From the NCBI GenBank assembly GCA_037783545.1, contig JBBELK010001372.1, positions 58,753 through 122,752 of the forward strand: DNA of 64,000 nt, in the 5' to 3' direction. The stretch comes from Henricia sp. BOLD:AAB3569. Taxonomy: Eukaryota > Echinodermata > Asteroidea > Spinulosida > Echinasteridae. The notes beneath the pieces are model-generated. The model did not search any database, was not told the DNA's origin, and saw only the letters and a list, made by a program, of their open reading frames with translations. The position numbers and the translations under genes were made by a program. Numbering within the stretch: the first letter of the stretch is position 1; the number at the start of each line of letters is the position of its first letter. This document shows positions 23,165-35,563 of the stretch, one piece after another.

Positions 23165-26100
23165 TTGCGCACTTGTCCTAAAAAATTGACAGACTTTCGC
23201 CGGGAAATGGCAGAGAAATGTCAGAGTTTAGAAAAAAAGGGGTTGGCGCTTCCTGGATGCTCCCGCAACCTGTGGCTGTCTGTACACACCTCTTTGGTGT
23301 ATTCCTGACTCGTGCGCATGCTCAGTCCTTCGGACTGTCGTTGACACGGCCCCGTTTGGGACGGGATTTGGGTCAAAGTGTGGTCCAAACGTCGGCAAAT
23401 TTGGAGGTCAAAAAATATTCCGACGAACTTCAAATTTTGCATGCTCCAAACACTCTATATTGCGCACTTGTCCTAAAAAATTGACAGACTTTCGCCGGGA
23501 AATGGCAGATAAATTTCAGAGTTTAGAAAAAAAAAGGGGTTGGCGCTTCCTGGATGCTCCCGCAACCTGTGGCTGTCTGTACACACCTCTTTGGTGTATT
23601 CCTGACTCGTGCGCATGCTCAGTCCTGCGGACTGTCGTTGACACGGCCCAGTTTGGGACGGGATTTTGGTCAAAGTGTGGTCCAAACGTCGGCAAATTTG
23701 GAGGTCAAAAAATATTCCGACGAACTTCAAATTTTGCATGCTCCAAACACTCTATATTGCGCACTTGTCCTAACAATTTGACAGTCTTTCGCCGGGAAAT
23801 GGCAGATAAATTTCAGAGTTTAGAAGAAAAAAAGGGGTTGGCGCTTCCTGGATGCTCCCGCAACCTGTGGCTGTCTGTACACACCTCTTTGGTGTATTCC
23901 TGACTCGTGCGCATGATCAGTCCTTCGAACTGTCGTTGACACGGCCCAGTTTGGGACGGGATTTTAGTCAAAGTGTGGTCCAAACGTCGGCAAATTTGGA
24001 GGTCAAAAAATATTCCGACGAACTTCAAATTTTGCATGCTCCAAACACTCTATATTGCGCACTTGTCCTAACAATTTGACAGACTTTCGCAGGGAAATGG
24101 CACAGAAATTTCAGAGTTTAGAAAAAAAGGGGTTGGCGCTTCCTGGATGCTTCCGCAACCTGTGGCTGTCTGTACACACCTCTTTGGTGTATTCCTGACT
24201 CGTGCGCATGCTCAGTCCTTCGAACTGTCGTTGACACGGCCCAGTTTGGGACGGGATTTTGGTCAAAGTGTGGTCCAAACGTCGGCAAATTTGGAGGTCA
24301 AAAAATATTCCGACGAACTTCAAATTTTGCATGCTCCAAACACTCTATATTGCGCACTTGTCCTAAAAAATTTACAGACTTTCGCCGGGAAATGGCAGAG
24401 AAATTTCAGAGTTTAGAAAAAAAAGGGGTTGGCGCTTCCTGGATGCTCCCGCAACCTGTGGCTGTCTGTACACACCTCTTTGGTGTATTCCTGACTCGTG
24501 CGCATGCTCAGTCCTTCGGACTGTCGTTGACACGGCCCAGTTTGGGACGGGATTTTGGTCAAAGTGTGGTCCAAACGTCGGAAAATTTGGAGGTCAACAA
24601 ATATTCCGACGAACTTCAAATTTTGCATGCTCCAAACACTCTATATTGCGCACTTGTCCTAACAATTTGACAGACTTTCGCAGGGAAATGGCACAGAAAT
24701 GTCAGAGGTTAGAAAAAAAGGGGTTGGCGCTTCCTGGATGCTCCCGCAACCTGTGGCTGTCTGTACACACCTCTTTGGTGTATTCCTGACTCGTGCGCAT
24801 GCTCAGTCCTTCGGACTGTCGTTGACACGGCCCAGTTTGGGACGGGATTTTGGTCAAAGTGTGGTCCAAACGTCGGCAAATTTGGAGGTCAAAAAATATT
24901 CCGACGAACTTCAAATTTTGCATGCTCCAAACACTCTATATTGCGCACTTGTCCTAAAAAAATTACAGACTTTCGCCGGGAAATGGCAGAGAAATTTCAG
25001 AGTTTAGAAAAAAAAGGGGTTGGCGCTTCCTGGATGCTCCCGCAACCTGTGGCTGTCTGTACACACCTCTTTGGTGTATTCCTGACTCGTGCGCATGCTC
25101 AGTCCTTCGGACTGTCGTTGACACGGCCCAGTTTGGGACGGGATTTTGGTCAAAGTGTGGTCCAAACGTCGGCAAATTTGGAGGTCAAAAAATATTCCGA
25201 CGAACTTCAAATTTTGCATGCTCCAAACACTCTATATTGCGCACTTGTCCTAAAAAAATTACAGACTTTCGCCGGGAAATGGCAGAGAAATTTCAGAGTT
25301 TAGAAAAAAAAGGGGTTGGCGCTTCCTGGATGCTCCAGCAACCTGTGGCTGTCTGTACACACCTCTTTGGTGTATTCCTGACCCGTGCGCATGCTCAGTC
25401 CTTCGGACTGTCGTTGACACGGCCCAGTTTGGGACGGGATTTTGGTCAAAGTGTGGTCCAAACGTCGGCAAATTTGGAGGTCAAAAAATATTCCGACGAA
25501 CTTCAAATTTTGCATGCTCCAAACACTCTATATTGCGCACTTGTCCTCAAAAATTGACAGACTTTCGCCGGGAAATGGCAGAAAAATTTCAGAGTTTAGA
25601 AAAAAAAGGGGTTGGCGCTTCCTGGATGCTCCCGCAACCTGTGGCTGTCTGTACACACCTCTTTGGTGTATTCCTGACTCGTGCGCATGCTCAGTCCTTC
25701 GGACTGTCGTTGACACGGCCCAGTTTGGGACGGGATTTTGGTCAAAGTGTGGTCCAAACGTCGGCAAATTTGGAGGTCAAAAAATATTCCGACGAACTTC
25801 AAATTTTGCATGCTCCAAACACTCTATATTGCGCACTTGTCCTCAAAAATTGACAGACTTTCGCCGGGAAATGGCAGAAAAATTTCAGAGTTTAGAAAAA
25901 AAAGGGGTTGGCGCTTCCTGGATGCTCCCGCAACCTGTGGCTGTCTGTACACACCTCTTTGGTGTATTCCTGACTCGTGCGCATGCTCAGTCCTTCGGAC
26001 TGTCGTTGACACGGCCCAGTTTGGGACGGGATTTTGGTCAAAGTGTGGTCCAAACGTCGGCAAATTTGGAGGTCAAAAAATATTCCGACGAACTTCAAAT

Positions 26101-26208
26101 TTTGCATGCTCCAAACACTCTATATTGCGCACTTGTCCTAAAAAAATTACAGACTTTCGCCGGGAAATGGCAGAGAAATTTCAGAGTTTAGACAAAAAAA
26201 AGGGTTGT

Positions 26209-29200
26209 CGCTTCCTGGATGCTCCCGCAACCTGTGGCTGTCTGTACACACCTCTTTGGTGTATTCCTGACTCGTGCGCATGCTCAGTCCTTCGGACTGT
26301 CGTTGACACGGCCCAGTTTGGGACGGGTTTTAGTCAAAGTGTGGTCCAAACGTCGGCAAATTTGGAGGTCAAAAAATATTCCGACGAACTTCAAATTTTG
26401 CATGCTCCAAACACTCTATATTGCGCACTTGTCCTCAAAAATTGATAGACTTTCGCCGGGAAATGGCAGAAAAATTTCAGAGTTTAGAAAAAAAAAGGGG
26501 TTGGCGCTTCCTGGATGCTCCCGCAACCTGTGGCTGTCTGTACACACCTCTTTGGTGTATTCCTGACTCGTGCGCATGCTCAGTCCTTCGGACTGTCGTT
26601 GACACGGCCCAGTTTGGGACGGGATTTTGGTCAAAGTGTGGTCCAAACGTCGGCAAATTTGGAGGTCAAAAAATATTCCGACGAACTTCAAATTTTGCAT
26701 GCTCCAAACACTCTATATTGCGCACTTGTCCTAAAAAAATTACAGACTTTCGCCGGGAAATGGCAGAGAAATTTCAGAGTTTAGACAAAAAAAAGGGTTG
26801 TCGCTTCCTGGATGCTCCCGCAACCTGTGGCTGTCTGTACACACCTCTTTGGTGTATTCCTGACTCGTGCGCATGCTCAGTCCTTCGGACTGTCGTTGAC
26901 ACGGCCCAGTTTGGGACGGGTTTTAGTCAAAGTGTGGTCCAAACGTCGGCAAATTTGGAGGTCAAAAAATATTCCGACGAACTTCAAATTTTGCATGCTC
27001 CAAACACTCTATATTGCGCACTTGTCCTAACAATTTGACAGACTTTCGCAGGGAAATGGCACAGAAATTTCAGAGTTTAGAAAAAAAAGGGGTTGGCGCT
27101 TCCTGGATGCTCCCGCAACCTGTGGCTGTCTGTACACACCTCTTTGGTGTATTCCTGACTCGTGCGCATGCTCAGTCCTTCGGACTGTCGTTGACACGGC
27201 CCAGTTTGGGACGGGATTTTGGTCAAAGTGTGGTCCAAACGTCGGCAAATTTGGAGGTCAAAAAATATTCCGACGAACTTCAAATTTTGCATGCTCCAAA
27301 CACTCTATATTGCGCACTTGTCCTAAAAAATTGACAGACTTTCGCCGGGAAATGTCAGAGAAATTTCAGAGTTTAGAAAAAAAGGGGTTGGCGCTTCCTG
27401 GATGCTCCCGCGACCTGTGGCTGTCTGTACACACCTCTTTGGTGTATTTCTGACTCGTGCGCATGCTCAGTTCTTCGGGCTGTCGTTGACACGGCCCAGT
27501 TTGGGACGGGATTTTGGTCAAAGTGTGGTCCAAACGTCGGCAAATTTGGAGGTCAAAAAATATTCCGACGAACTTCAAATTTTGCATGCTCCAAACACTC
27601 TATATTGCGCACTTGTCCTCAAAAATTGACAGACTTTCGCCGGGAAATGGCAGAGAAATTTCAGAGTTTAGACAAAAAAAGGGGTTGGCGCTTCCTGGAT
27701 GCTCCCGCAACCTGTGGCTGTCTGAACACACCTCTTTGGTGTATTCCTGACTCGTGCGCATGCTCAGTCCTTCGGACTGTCGTTGACACGGCCCAGTTTG
27801 GGACGGGATTTTGGTCAAAGTGTGGTCCAAACGTCGGCAAATTTGGAGGTCAAAAAATATTCCGACGAACTTCAAATTTTGCATGCTCCAAACACTCTAT
27901 ATTGCGCACTTGTCCTAAAAAATTGACAGACTTTCGCCGAAAATTTTCAGAGTTTAGAAAAAAAAGGGGTTGGCGCTTCCTGGATGCTCCCGCAACCTGT
28001 GGCTGTCTGTACACACCTCTTTGGTGTATTCCTGACTCGTGCGCATGCTCAGTCCTTCGGACTGTCGTTGACACGGCCCAGTTTGGGACGGGTTTTAGTC
28101 AAAGTGTGGTCCAAACGTCGGCAAATTTGGAGGTCAAAAAATATTCCGACGAACTTCAAATTTTGCATGCTCCAAACACTCTATATTGCGCACTTGTCCT
28201 CAAAAATTGATAGACTTTCGCCGGGAAATGGCAGAAAAATTTCAGAGTTTAGAAAAAAAAAGGGGTTGGCGCTTCCTGGATGCTCCCGCAACCTGTGGCT
28301 GTCTGTACACACCTCTTTGGTGTATTCCTGACTCGTGCGCATGCTCAGTCCTTCGGACTGTCGTTGACACGGCCCAGTTTGGGACGGGATTTTGGTCAAA
28401 GTGTGGTCCAAACGTCGGCAAATTTGGAGGTCAAAAAATATTCCGACGAACTTCAAATTTTGCATGCTCCAAACACTCTATATTGCGCACTTGTCCTAAA
28501 AAAATTACAGACTTTCGCCGGGAAATGGCAGAGAAATTTCAGAGTTTAGACAAAAAAAAGGGTTGTCGCTTCCTGGATGCTCCCGCAACCTGTGGCTGTC
28601 TGTACACACCTCTTTGGTGTATTCCTGACTCGTGCGCATGCTCAGTCCTTCGGACTGTCGTTGACACGGCCCAGTTTGGGACGGGTTTTAGTCAAAGTGT
28701 GGTCCAAACGTCGGCAAATTTGGAGGTCAAAAAATATTCCGACGAACTTCAAATTTTGCATGCTCCAAACACTCTATATTGCGCACTTGTCCTAACAATT
28801 TGACAGACTTTCGCAGGGAAATGGCACAGAAATTTCAGAGTTTAGAAAAAAAAGGGGTTGGCGCTTCCTGGATGCTCCCGCAACCTGTGGCTGTCTGTAC
28901 ACACCTCTTTGGTGTATTCCTGACTCGTGCGCATGCTCAGTCCTTCGGACTGTCGTTGACACGGCCCAGTTTGGGACGGGATTTTGGTCAAAGTGTGGTC
29001 CAAACGTCGGCAAATTTGGAGGTCAAAAAATATTCCGACGAACTTCAAATTTTGCATGCTCCAAACACTCTATATTGCGCACTTGTCCTAAAAAATTGAC
29101 AGACTTTCGCCGGGAAATGTCAGAGAAATTTCAGAGTTTAGAAAAAAAGGGGTTGGCGCTTCCTGGATGCTCCCGCGACCTGTGGCTGTCTGTACACACC

Positions 29201-29857
29201 TCTTTGGTGTATTTCTGACTCGTGCGCATGCTCAGTTCTTCGGGCTGTCGTTGACACGGCCCAGTTTGGGACGGGATTTTGGTCAAAGTGTGGTCCAAAC
29301 GTCGGCAAATTTGGAGGTCAAAAAATATTCCGACGAACTTCAAATTTTGCATGCTCCAAACACTCTATATTGCGCACTTGTCCTCAAAAATTGACAGACT
29401 TTCGCCGGGAAATGGCAGAGAAATTTCAGAGTTTAGACAAAAAAAGGGGTTGGCGCTTCCTGGATGCTCCCGCAACCTGTGGCTGTCTGAACACACCTCT
29501 TTGGTGTATTCCTGACTCGTGCGCATGCTCAGTCCTTCGGACTGTCGTTGACACGGCCCAGTTTGGGACGGGATTTTGGTCAAAGTGTGGTCCAAACGTC
29601 GGCAAATTTGGAGGTCAAAAAATATTCCGACGAACTTCAAATTTTGCATGCTCCAAACACTCTATATTGCGCACTTGTCCTAAAAAATTGACAGACTTTC
29701 GCCGAAAATTTTCAGAGTTTAGAAAAAAAAGGGGTTGGCGCTTCCTGGATGCTCCCGCAACCTGTGGCTGTCTGTACACACCTCTTTGGTGTATTCCTGA
29801 CTCGTGCGCATGCTCAGTCCTTCGGACTGTCGTTGACACGGCCCAGTTTGGGACGGG
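26209..29857 (+). repeat. Two overlapping copies of a 1,765-bp hexamer
   Basis: Sequence from 26,209 to 28,092 matches 27,974 to 29,857 at an offset of 1,765 bp. Shared private markers are cctcaaaaattgatag (26,421 and 28,186), gggaaatgtcagag (27,310 and 29,075), gtctgaacac (near 27,722 and 29,487) and cgccgaaaattttc (27,902 and 29,667). I saw no difference between the copies. The joint lies within the monomer at 27,902. Confidence 0.9.
27902..28185 (+). repeat. 284-bp chimeric monomer at a duplication junction
   Basis: The left part (11-bp deletion, cgccgaaaattttc, ggttggcgc) matches the unit at 29,667. The right part (gttttagtc) matches the unit at 26,125. The exchange must lie between 27,974 and 28,092, since no distinguishing base falls between them. 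This is the expected product of unequal crossing-over between two monomers six units apart. Confidence 0.88.
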
Positions 29858-30554
29858 ATTTTGGTCAAAGTGTGGTCCAAACGTCGGCAAATTTGGAGGT
29901 CAAAAAATATTCCGACGAACTTCAAATTTTGCATGCTCCAAACACTCTATATTGCGCACTTGTCCTAACAAATTGACAGACTTTCGCCGGGAAATGGCAG
30001 AGAAATTTCAGAGTTTAGAAAAAAGGGGTTGGCGCTTCCTGGATGCTCCCGCAACCTGTGGCTGTCTGTACACACCTCTTTGGTGTATTCCTGACTCGTG
30101 CGCATGCTCAGTTCTTCGGACTGTCGTTGACACGGCCCAGTTTGGGACGGGATTTTGGTCAAAGTGTGGTCCAAACGTCGGCAAATTTGGAGGTCAAAAA
30201 ATATTCCGACGAACTTCAAATTTTGCATGCTCCAAACACTCTATATTGCGCACTTGTCCTAAAAAATTGACAGACTTTCGCCGGGAAATGGCAGAGAAAT
30301 TTCAGAGTTTAGAAAAAAAGGGGTTGGCGCTTCCTGATGCTCCCGCAACCTGTGGCTGTCTGTACACACCTCTTTGGTGTATTCCTGACTCGTGCGCATG
30401 CTCAGTTCTTCGGACTGTCGTTGACACGGCCCAGTTTGGGACGGGATTTTGGTCAAAGTGTGGTCCAAACGTCGGCAAATTTGGAGGTCAAAAAATATTC
30501 CGACGAACTTCAAATTTTGCATGCTCCAAACACTATATTGCGCACTTGTCCTAA
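29370..30554 (+). other. Long fortuitous open frame across four monomers
   Basis: A reading frame of 394 codons stays open because consecutive units here are 297, 285 and 294 bp, all multiples of three, and one + frame of the monomer lacks a stop. The product would be the monomer translation repeated. No codon bias, start context or non-repeat domain supports a gene. Confidence 0.85.
29667..29951 (+). repeat. 285-bp monomer with 11-bp deletion
   Basis: Same deletion, with cgccgaaaattttc as in 27,902 rather than the cgccgaaaaatttc of the four left-hand copies. It carries gattttgg on its right side, the unexchanged form. Confidence 0.92.
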
Positions 30555-31129
30555 AAAATTGACAGACTTTCGCCGGGAAATGGCAGAGAAATTTCAGAGT
30601 TTAGAAAAAAAAGGGGTTGGCGCTTCCTGGATGCTCCTGCAACCTGTGGCTGTCTGTACACACCTCTTTGGTGTATTCCTGACTCGTGCGCATGCTCAGT
30701 CCTTCGGACTGTCGTTGACACGGCCCAGTTTGGGACGGGATTTTGGTCAAAGTGTGGTCCAAACGTCGGCAAATTTGGAGGTCAAAAAATATTCCGACGA
30801 ACTTCAAATTTTGCATGCTCCAAACACTCTATATTGCGCACTTGTCCTAAAAAATTGACAGACTTTCGCCGGGAAATGGCAGAGAAATTTCAGAGTTTAG
30901 AAAAAAAAGGGGTTGGCGCTTCCTGGATGTTCCCGCAACCTGTGGCTGTCTGTACACACCTCTTTGGTGTAGTCCTGACTCGTGCGCATGCTCAGTCCTT
31001 CGGACTGTCGTTGACACGGCCCAGTTTGGGACGGGATTTTGGTCAAAGTGTGGTCCAAACGTCGGCAAATTTGGAGGTCAAAAAATATTCCGACGAACTT
31101 CAAATTTTGCATGTTCCAAACGCTCTATA
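29667..31129 (+). repeat. Copy 3 of the threefold long-range segment, one monomer shorter
   Basis: The order matches 16,970-18,730 except that units corresponding to 17,255 and 17,551 are fused into one at 29,952-30,245. That unit has the ctaacaaattg linker on its left and gttcttcgg on its right, and is 294 bp long. The unit at 30,246 has lost a G in gcttcctgatgc. The unit at 30,834 (ttcccgc, gtagtcctg, gttccaaacgctc) is 12,399 bp and 42 monomers after 18,435, which is itself 42 monomers after 6,024. Confidence 0.85.
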
Positions 31130-32310
31130 TTGCGCACTTGTCCTACAAAATTGACAGACTTTCGCCGGGAAATGGCAGAGAAATTTCAGAGTTTAGAAAA
31201 AAAGGGGTTGGCGCTTCCTGGATGCTCCCGCAACCTGTGGCTGTCTGTACACACCTCTTTGGTGTATTCCTGACTCGTGCGCATGCTCAGTCCTTCGGAC
31301 TGTCGTTGACACGGCCCCGTTTGGGACGGGATTTGGGTCAAAGTGTGGTCCAAACGTCGGCAAATTTGGAGGTCAAAAAATATTCCGACGAACTTCAAAT
31401 TTTGCATGCTCCAAACACTCTATATTGCGCACTTGTCCTAAAAAATGGACAGACTTTTGCCGGGAAATAGCAGAGAAATTTCAGAGTTTAGAAAAAAAGG
31501 GGTTGGCGCTTCCTGGATGCTCCCGCAACCTGTGGCTGTCTGTACACACCTCTTTGGTGTATTCCTGACTCGTGCGCATGCTCAGTCCTTCGGACTGTCG
31601 TTGACACGGCCCCGTTTGGGACGGGATTTGGGTCAAAGTGTGGTCCAAACGTCGGCAAATTTGGAGGTCAAAAAATATTCCGACGAACTTCAAATTTTGC
31701 ATGCTCCAAACACTGTATATTGCGCACTTGTCCTAAAAAATGGACAGACTTTTGCCGGGAAATGGCAGAGAAATTTCAGAGTTTAGAAAAAAAGGGGTTG
31801 GCGCTTCCTGGATGCTACCGCAACCTGTGGCTGTCTGTACACACCTCTTTGGTGTATTCCTGACTCGTGCGCATGCTCAGTCCTTCGGACTGTCGTTGAC
31901 ACGGCCCAGTTTGGGACGGGATTTTGGTCAAAGTGTGGTCCAAACGTCGGCAAATTTGGAGGTCAAAAAATATTCCAACGAACTTCAAATTGTGCATGCT
32001 CCAAACACTCTATATTGCGCACTTGTCCTAAAAAATGGACAGACTTTTGCCGGGAAATAGCAGAGAAATTTCAGAGTTTAGAAAAAAAAGGGGTTGGCGC
32101 TTCCTGGATGCTCCCGCAACCTGTGGCTGTCTGTACACACCTCTTTGGTGTATTCCTGACTCGTGCGCATGCTCAGTCCTTCGGACTGTCGTTGACACGG
32201 CCCCGTTTGGGACGGGATTTGGGTCAAAGTGTGGTCCAAACGTCGGCAAATTTGGAGGTCAAAAAATATTCCGACGAACTTCAAATTTTGCATGCTCCAA
32301 ACACTGTATA

Positions 32311-35300
32311 TTGCGCACTTGTCCTAAAAAATGGACAGACTTTTGCCGGGAAATGGCAGAGAAATTTCAGAGTTTAGAAAAAAAGGGGTTGGCGCTTCCT
32401 TGATGCTCCCGCAACCTGTGGCTGTCTGTACACACCTCTTTGGTGTATTCCTGACTCGTGCGCATGCTCAGTCCTTCGGACTGTCGTTGACACGGCCCAG
32501 TTTGGGACGGGATTTTGGTCAAAGTGTGGTCCAAACGTCGGCAAATTTGGAGGTCAAAAAATATTCCGACGAACTTCAAATTTTGCATGCTCCAAACACT
32601 GTATATTGCGCACTTGTCCTAAAAAATTGACAGACTTTCGCCGGGAAATGGCAGAGAAATGTCAGAGTTTAGAAAAAAAGGGGTTGGCGCTTCCTGGATG
32701 CTCCCGCAACCTGTGGCTGTCTGTACACACCTCTTTGGTGTATTCCTGACTCGTGCGCATGCTCAGTCCTTCGGACTGTCGTTGACACGGCCCAGTTTGG
32801 GACGGGATTTTGGTCAAAGTGTGGTCCAAACGTCGGCAAATTTGGAGGTCAAAAAATATTCCGACGAACTTCAAATTTTGCATGTTCCAAACGCTCTATA
32901 TTGCGCACTTGTCCTAAAAAATTGACAGACTTTCGCCGGGAAATGGCAGAGAAATTTCAGAGTTTAGAAACAAAAGGGGTTGGCGCTTCCTGGATGCTCC
33001 CGCAACCTGTGGCTGTCTGTACACACCTCTTTGGTGTATTCCTGACTCGTGCGCATGCTCAGTCCTTCGGACTGTCGTTGACACGGCCCAGTTTGGGACG
33101 GGATTTTGGTCAAAGTGTGGTCCAAACGTCGGCAAATTTGGAGGTCAAAAAATATTCCGACGAACTTCAAATTGTGCATGCTCCAAACACTCTATATTGC
33201 GCACTTGTCCTAAAAAATTGACAGACTTTCGCCGGGAAATGGCAGAGAAATTTCAGAGTTTAGAAAAAAAAAGGGGTTGGCGCTTCCTGGATGCTCCCGC
33301 AACCTGTGGCTGTCTGTACACACCTCTTTGGTGTATTCCTGACTCGTGCGCATGCTCAGTCCTTCGGACTGTCGTTGACACGGCCCCGTTTGGGACGGGA
33401 TTTGGGTCAAAGTGTGGTCCAAACGTCGGCAAATTTGGAGGTCAAAAAATATTCCGACGAACTTCAAATTTTGCATGCTCCAAACACTCTATATTGCGCA
33501 CTTGTCCTAAAAAATGGACAGACTTTTGCCGGGAAATAGCAGAGAAATTTCAGAGTTTAGAAAAAAAAGGGGTTGGCGCTTCCTGGATGCTCCCGCAACC
33601 TGTGGCTGTCTGTACACACTTCTTTGGTGTATTCCTGACTCGTGCGCATGCTCAGTCCTTCGGACTGTCGTTGACACGGCCCCGTTTGGGACGGGATTTG
33701 GGTCAAAGTGTGGTCCAAACGTCGGCAAATTTGGAGGTCAAAAAATATTCTGACGAACTTCAAATTTTGCATGCTCCAAACACTGTATATTGCGCACTTG
33801 TCCTAAAAAATGGACAGACTTTTGCCGGGAAATGGCAGAGAAATTTCAGAGTTTAGAAAAAAAGGGGTTGGCGCTTCCTTGATGCTCCCGCAACCTGTGG
33901 CTGTCTGTACACACCTCTTTGGTGTATTCCTGACTCGTGCGCATGCTCAGTCCTTCGGACTGTCGTTGACACGGCCCAGTTTGGGACGGGATTTTGGTCA
34001 AAGTGTGGTCCAAACGTCGGCAAATTTGGAGGTCAAAAAATATTCCGACGAACTTCAAATTTTGCATGCTCCAAACACTGTATATTGCGCACTTGTCCTA
34101 AAAAATTGACAGACTTTCGCCGGGAAATGGCAGAGAAATGTCAGAGTTTAGAAAAAAAGGGGTTGGCGCTTCCTGGATGCTCCCGCAACCTGTGGCTGTC
34201 TGTACACACCTCTTTGGTGTATTCCTGACTCGTGCGCATGCTCAGTCCTTCGGACTGTCGTTGACACGGCCCAGTTTGGGACGGGATTTTGGTCAAAGTG
34301 TGGTCCAAACGTCGGCAAATTTGGAGGTCAAAAAATATTCCGACGAACTTCAAATTTTGCATGTTCCAAACGCTCTATATTGCGCACTTGTCCTAAAAAA
34401 TTGACAGACTTTCGCCGGGAAATGGCAGAGAAATTTCAGAGTTTAGAAACAAAAGGGGTTGGCGCTTCCTGGATGCTCCCGCAACCTGTGGCTGTATGTA
34501 CACACCTCTTTGGTGTATCCCTGACTCGTGCGCATGCTCAGTCCTTCGGACTGTCGTTGACACGGCCCAGTTTGGGACGGGATTTTGGTCAAAGTGTGGT
34601 CCAAACGTCGGCAAATTTGGAGGTCAAAAAATATTCCGACGAACTTCAAATTGTGCATGCTCCAAACACTCTATATTGCGCACTTGTCCTAAAAAATTGA
34701 CAGACTTTCGCCGGGAAATGGCAGAGAAATTTCAGAGTTTAGAAAAAAAAGGGGTTGGCGCTTCCTGGATGCTCCCGCAACCTGTGGCTGTCTGTACACA
34801 CCTCTTTGGTGTAGTCCTGACTCGTGCGCATGCTCAGTCCTTCGGACTGTCGTTGACACGGCCCAGTTTGGGACGGGATTTTGGTCAAAGTGTGGTCCAA
34901 ACGTCGGCAAATTTGGAGGTCAAAAAATATTCCGACGAACTTCAAATTTTGCATGCTCCAAACACTCTATATTGCGCACTTGTCCTACAAAATTGACAGA
35001 CTTTCGCCGGGAAATGGCAGAGAAATTTCAGAGTTTAGAAACAAAAGGGGTTGGCGCTTCTTGGATGCTCCCGCAACCTGTGGCTGTCTGTACACACCTC
35101 TTTGGTGTATTCCTGACTCGTGCGCATGCTCAGTCCTTCGGACTGTCGTTGACACGGCCCCGTTTGGGACGGGATTTGGGTCAAAGTGTGGTCCAAACGT
35201 CGGCATATTTGGAGGTCAAAAAATATTCCGACGAACTTCAAATTTTGCATGCTCCAAACACTCTATATTGCGCACTTGTCCTAAAAAATGGACAGACTTT

Positions 35301-35563
35301 TGCCGGGAAATGGTAGAGAAATTTCAGAGTTTAGAAAAAAAAGGGGTTGTCGCTTCCTGGATGCTCCCGCAACCTGTGGCTGTCTGTACACACCTCTTTG
35401 GTGTATTCCTGACTCGTGCGCATGCTCAGTCCTTCGGACTGTCGTTGACACGGCCCAGTTTGGGACGGGATTTGGGTCAAAGTGTGGTCCAAACGTCGGC
35501 AAATTTGGAGGTCAAAAAATATTCCGACGAACTTCAAATTTTGCATGCTCCAAACACTGTATA
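32311..35563 (+). repeat. 11-monomer higher-order repeat, copy 1 (3,253 bp)
   Basis: Order: gamma (with cttccttgatg), delta, epsilon, alpha (nine A), beta (with tattctgacg), gamma (cttccttgatg), delta, epsilon (with gctgtatgtac), zeta, eta (with ggcatattt), theta (with atggtagag and ggttgtcgc). The next 3,253 bp repeat this. Copy 1 has two private bases that I found: T at 33,620 (acacacttc) and C at 34,519 (gtatccctg). Confidence 0.92.

Larger units (their letters stand above)
18731..23459. repeat. Domain B1: mixed A/T- and C/G-form monomers
   Basis: The first monomer with C at site 190 and G at site 207 starts at 18,731, with the substitutions at 18,919 and 18,936. The form then recurs at set places in a five-monomer order until the unit at 23,165. 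A second linked change appears from 19,026 on: linker TGGACAGACTTTTGCC instead of TTGACAGACTTTCGCC. The 16 monomers end abruptly where gataaat-type A/T monomers resume. Confidence 0.88.
23460..31129. repeat. Domain A2: only A/T-form monomers again
   Basis: These monomers carry the same variants as domain A1, including CAATTTG linkers (23757, 24055, 24646, 27014, 28779), ggttgtcgc plus gttttagtc (26125, 26718, 28483) and the 11-bp deletion (27902, 29667). This stretch is best read as another copy of A1-type DNA placed between two mixed domains. It ends with a segment matching 16,970-18,730. Confidence 0.88.
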
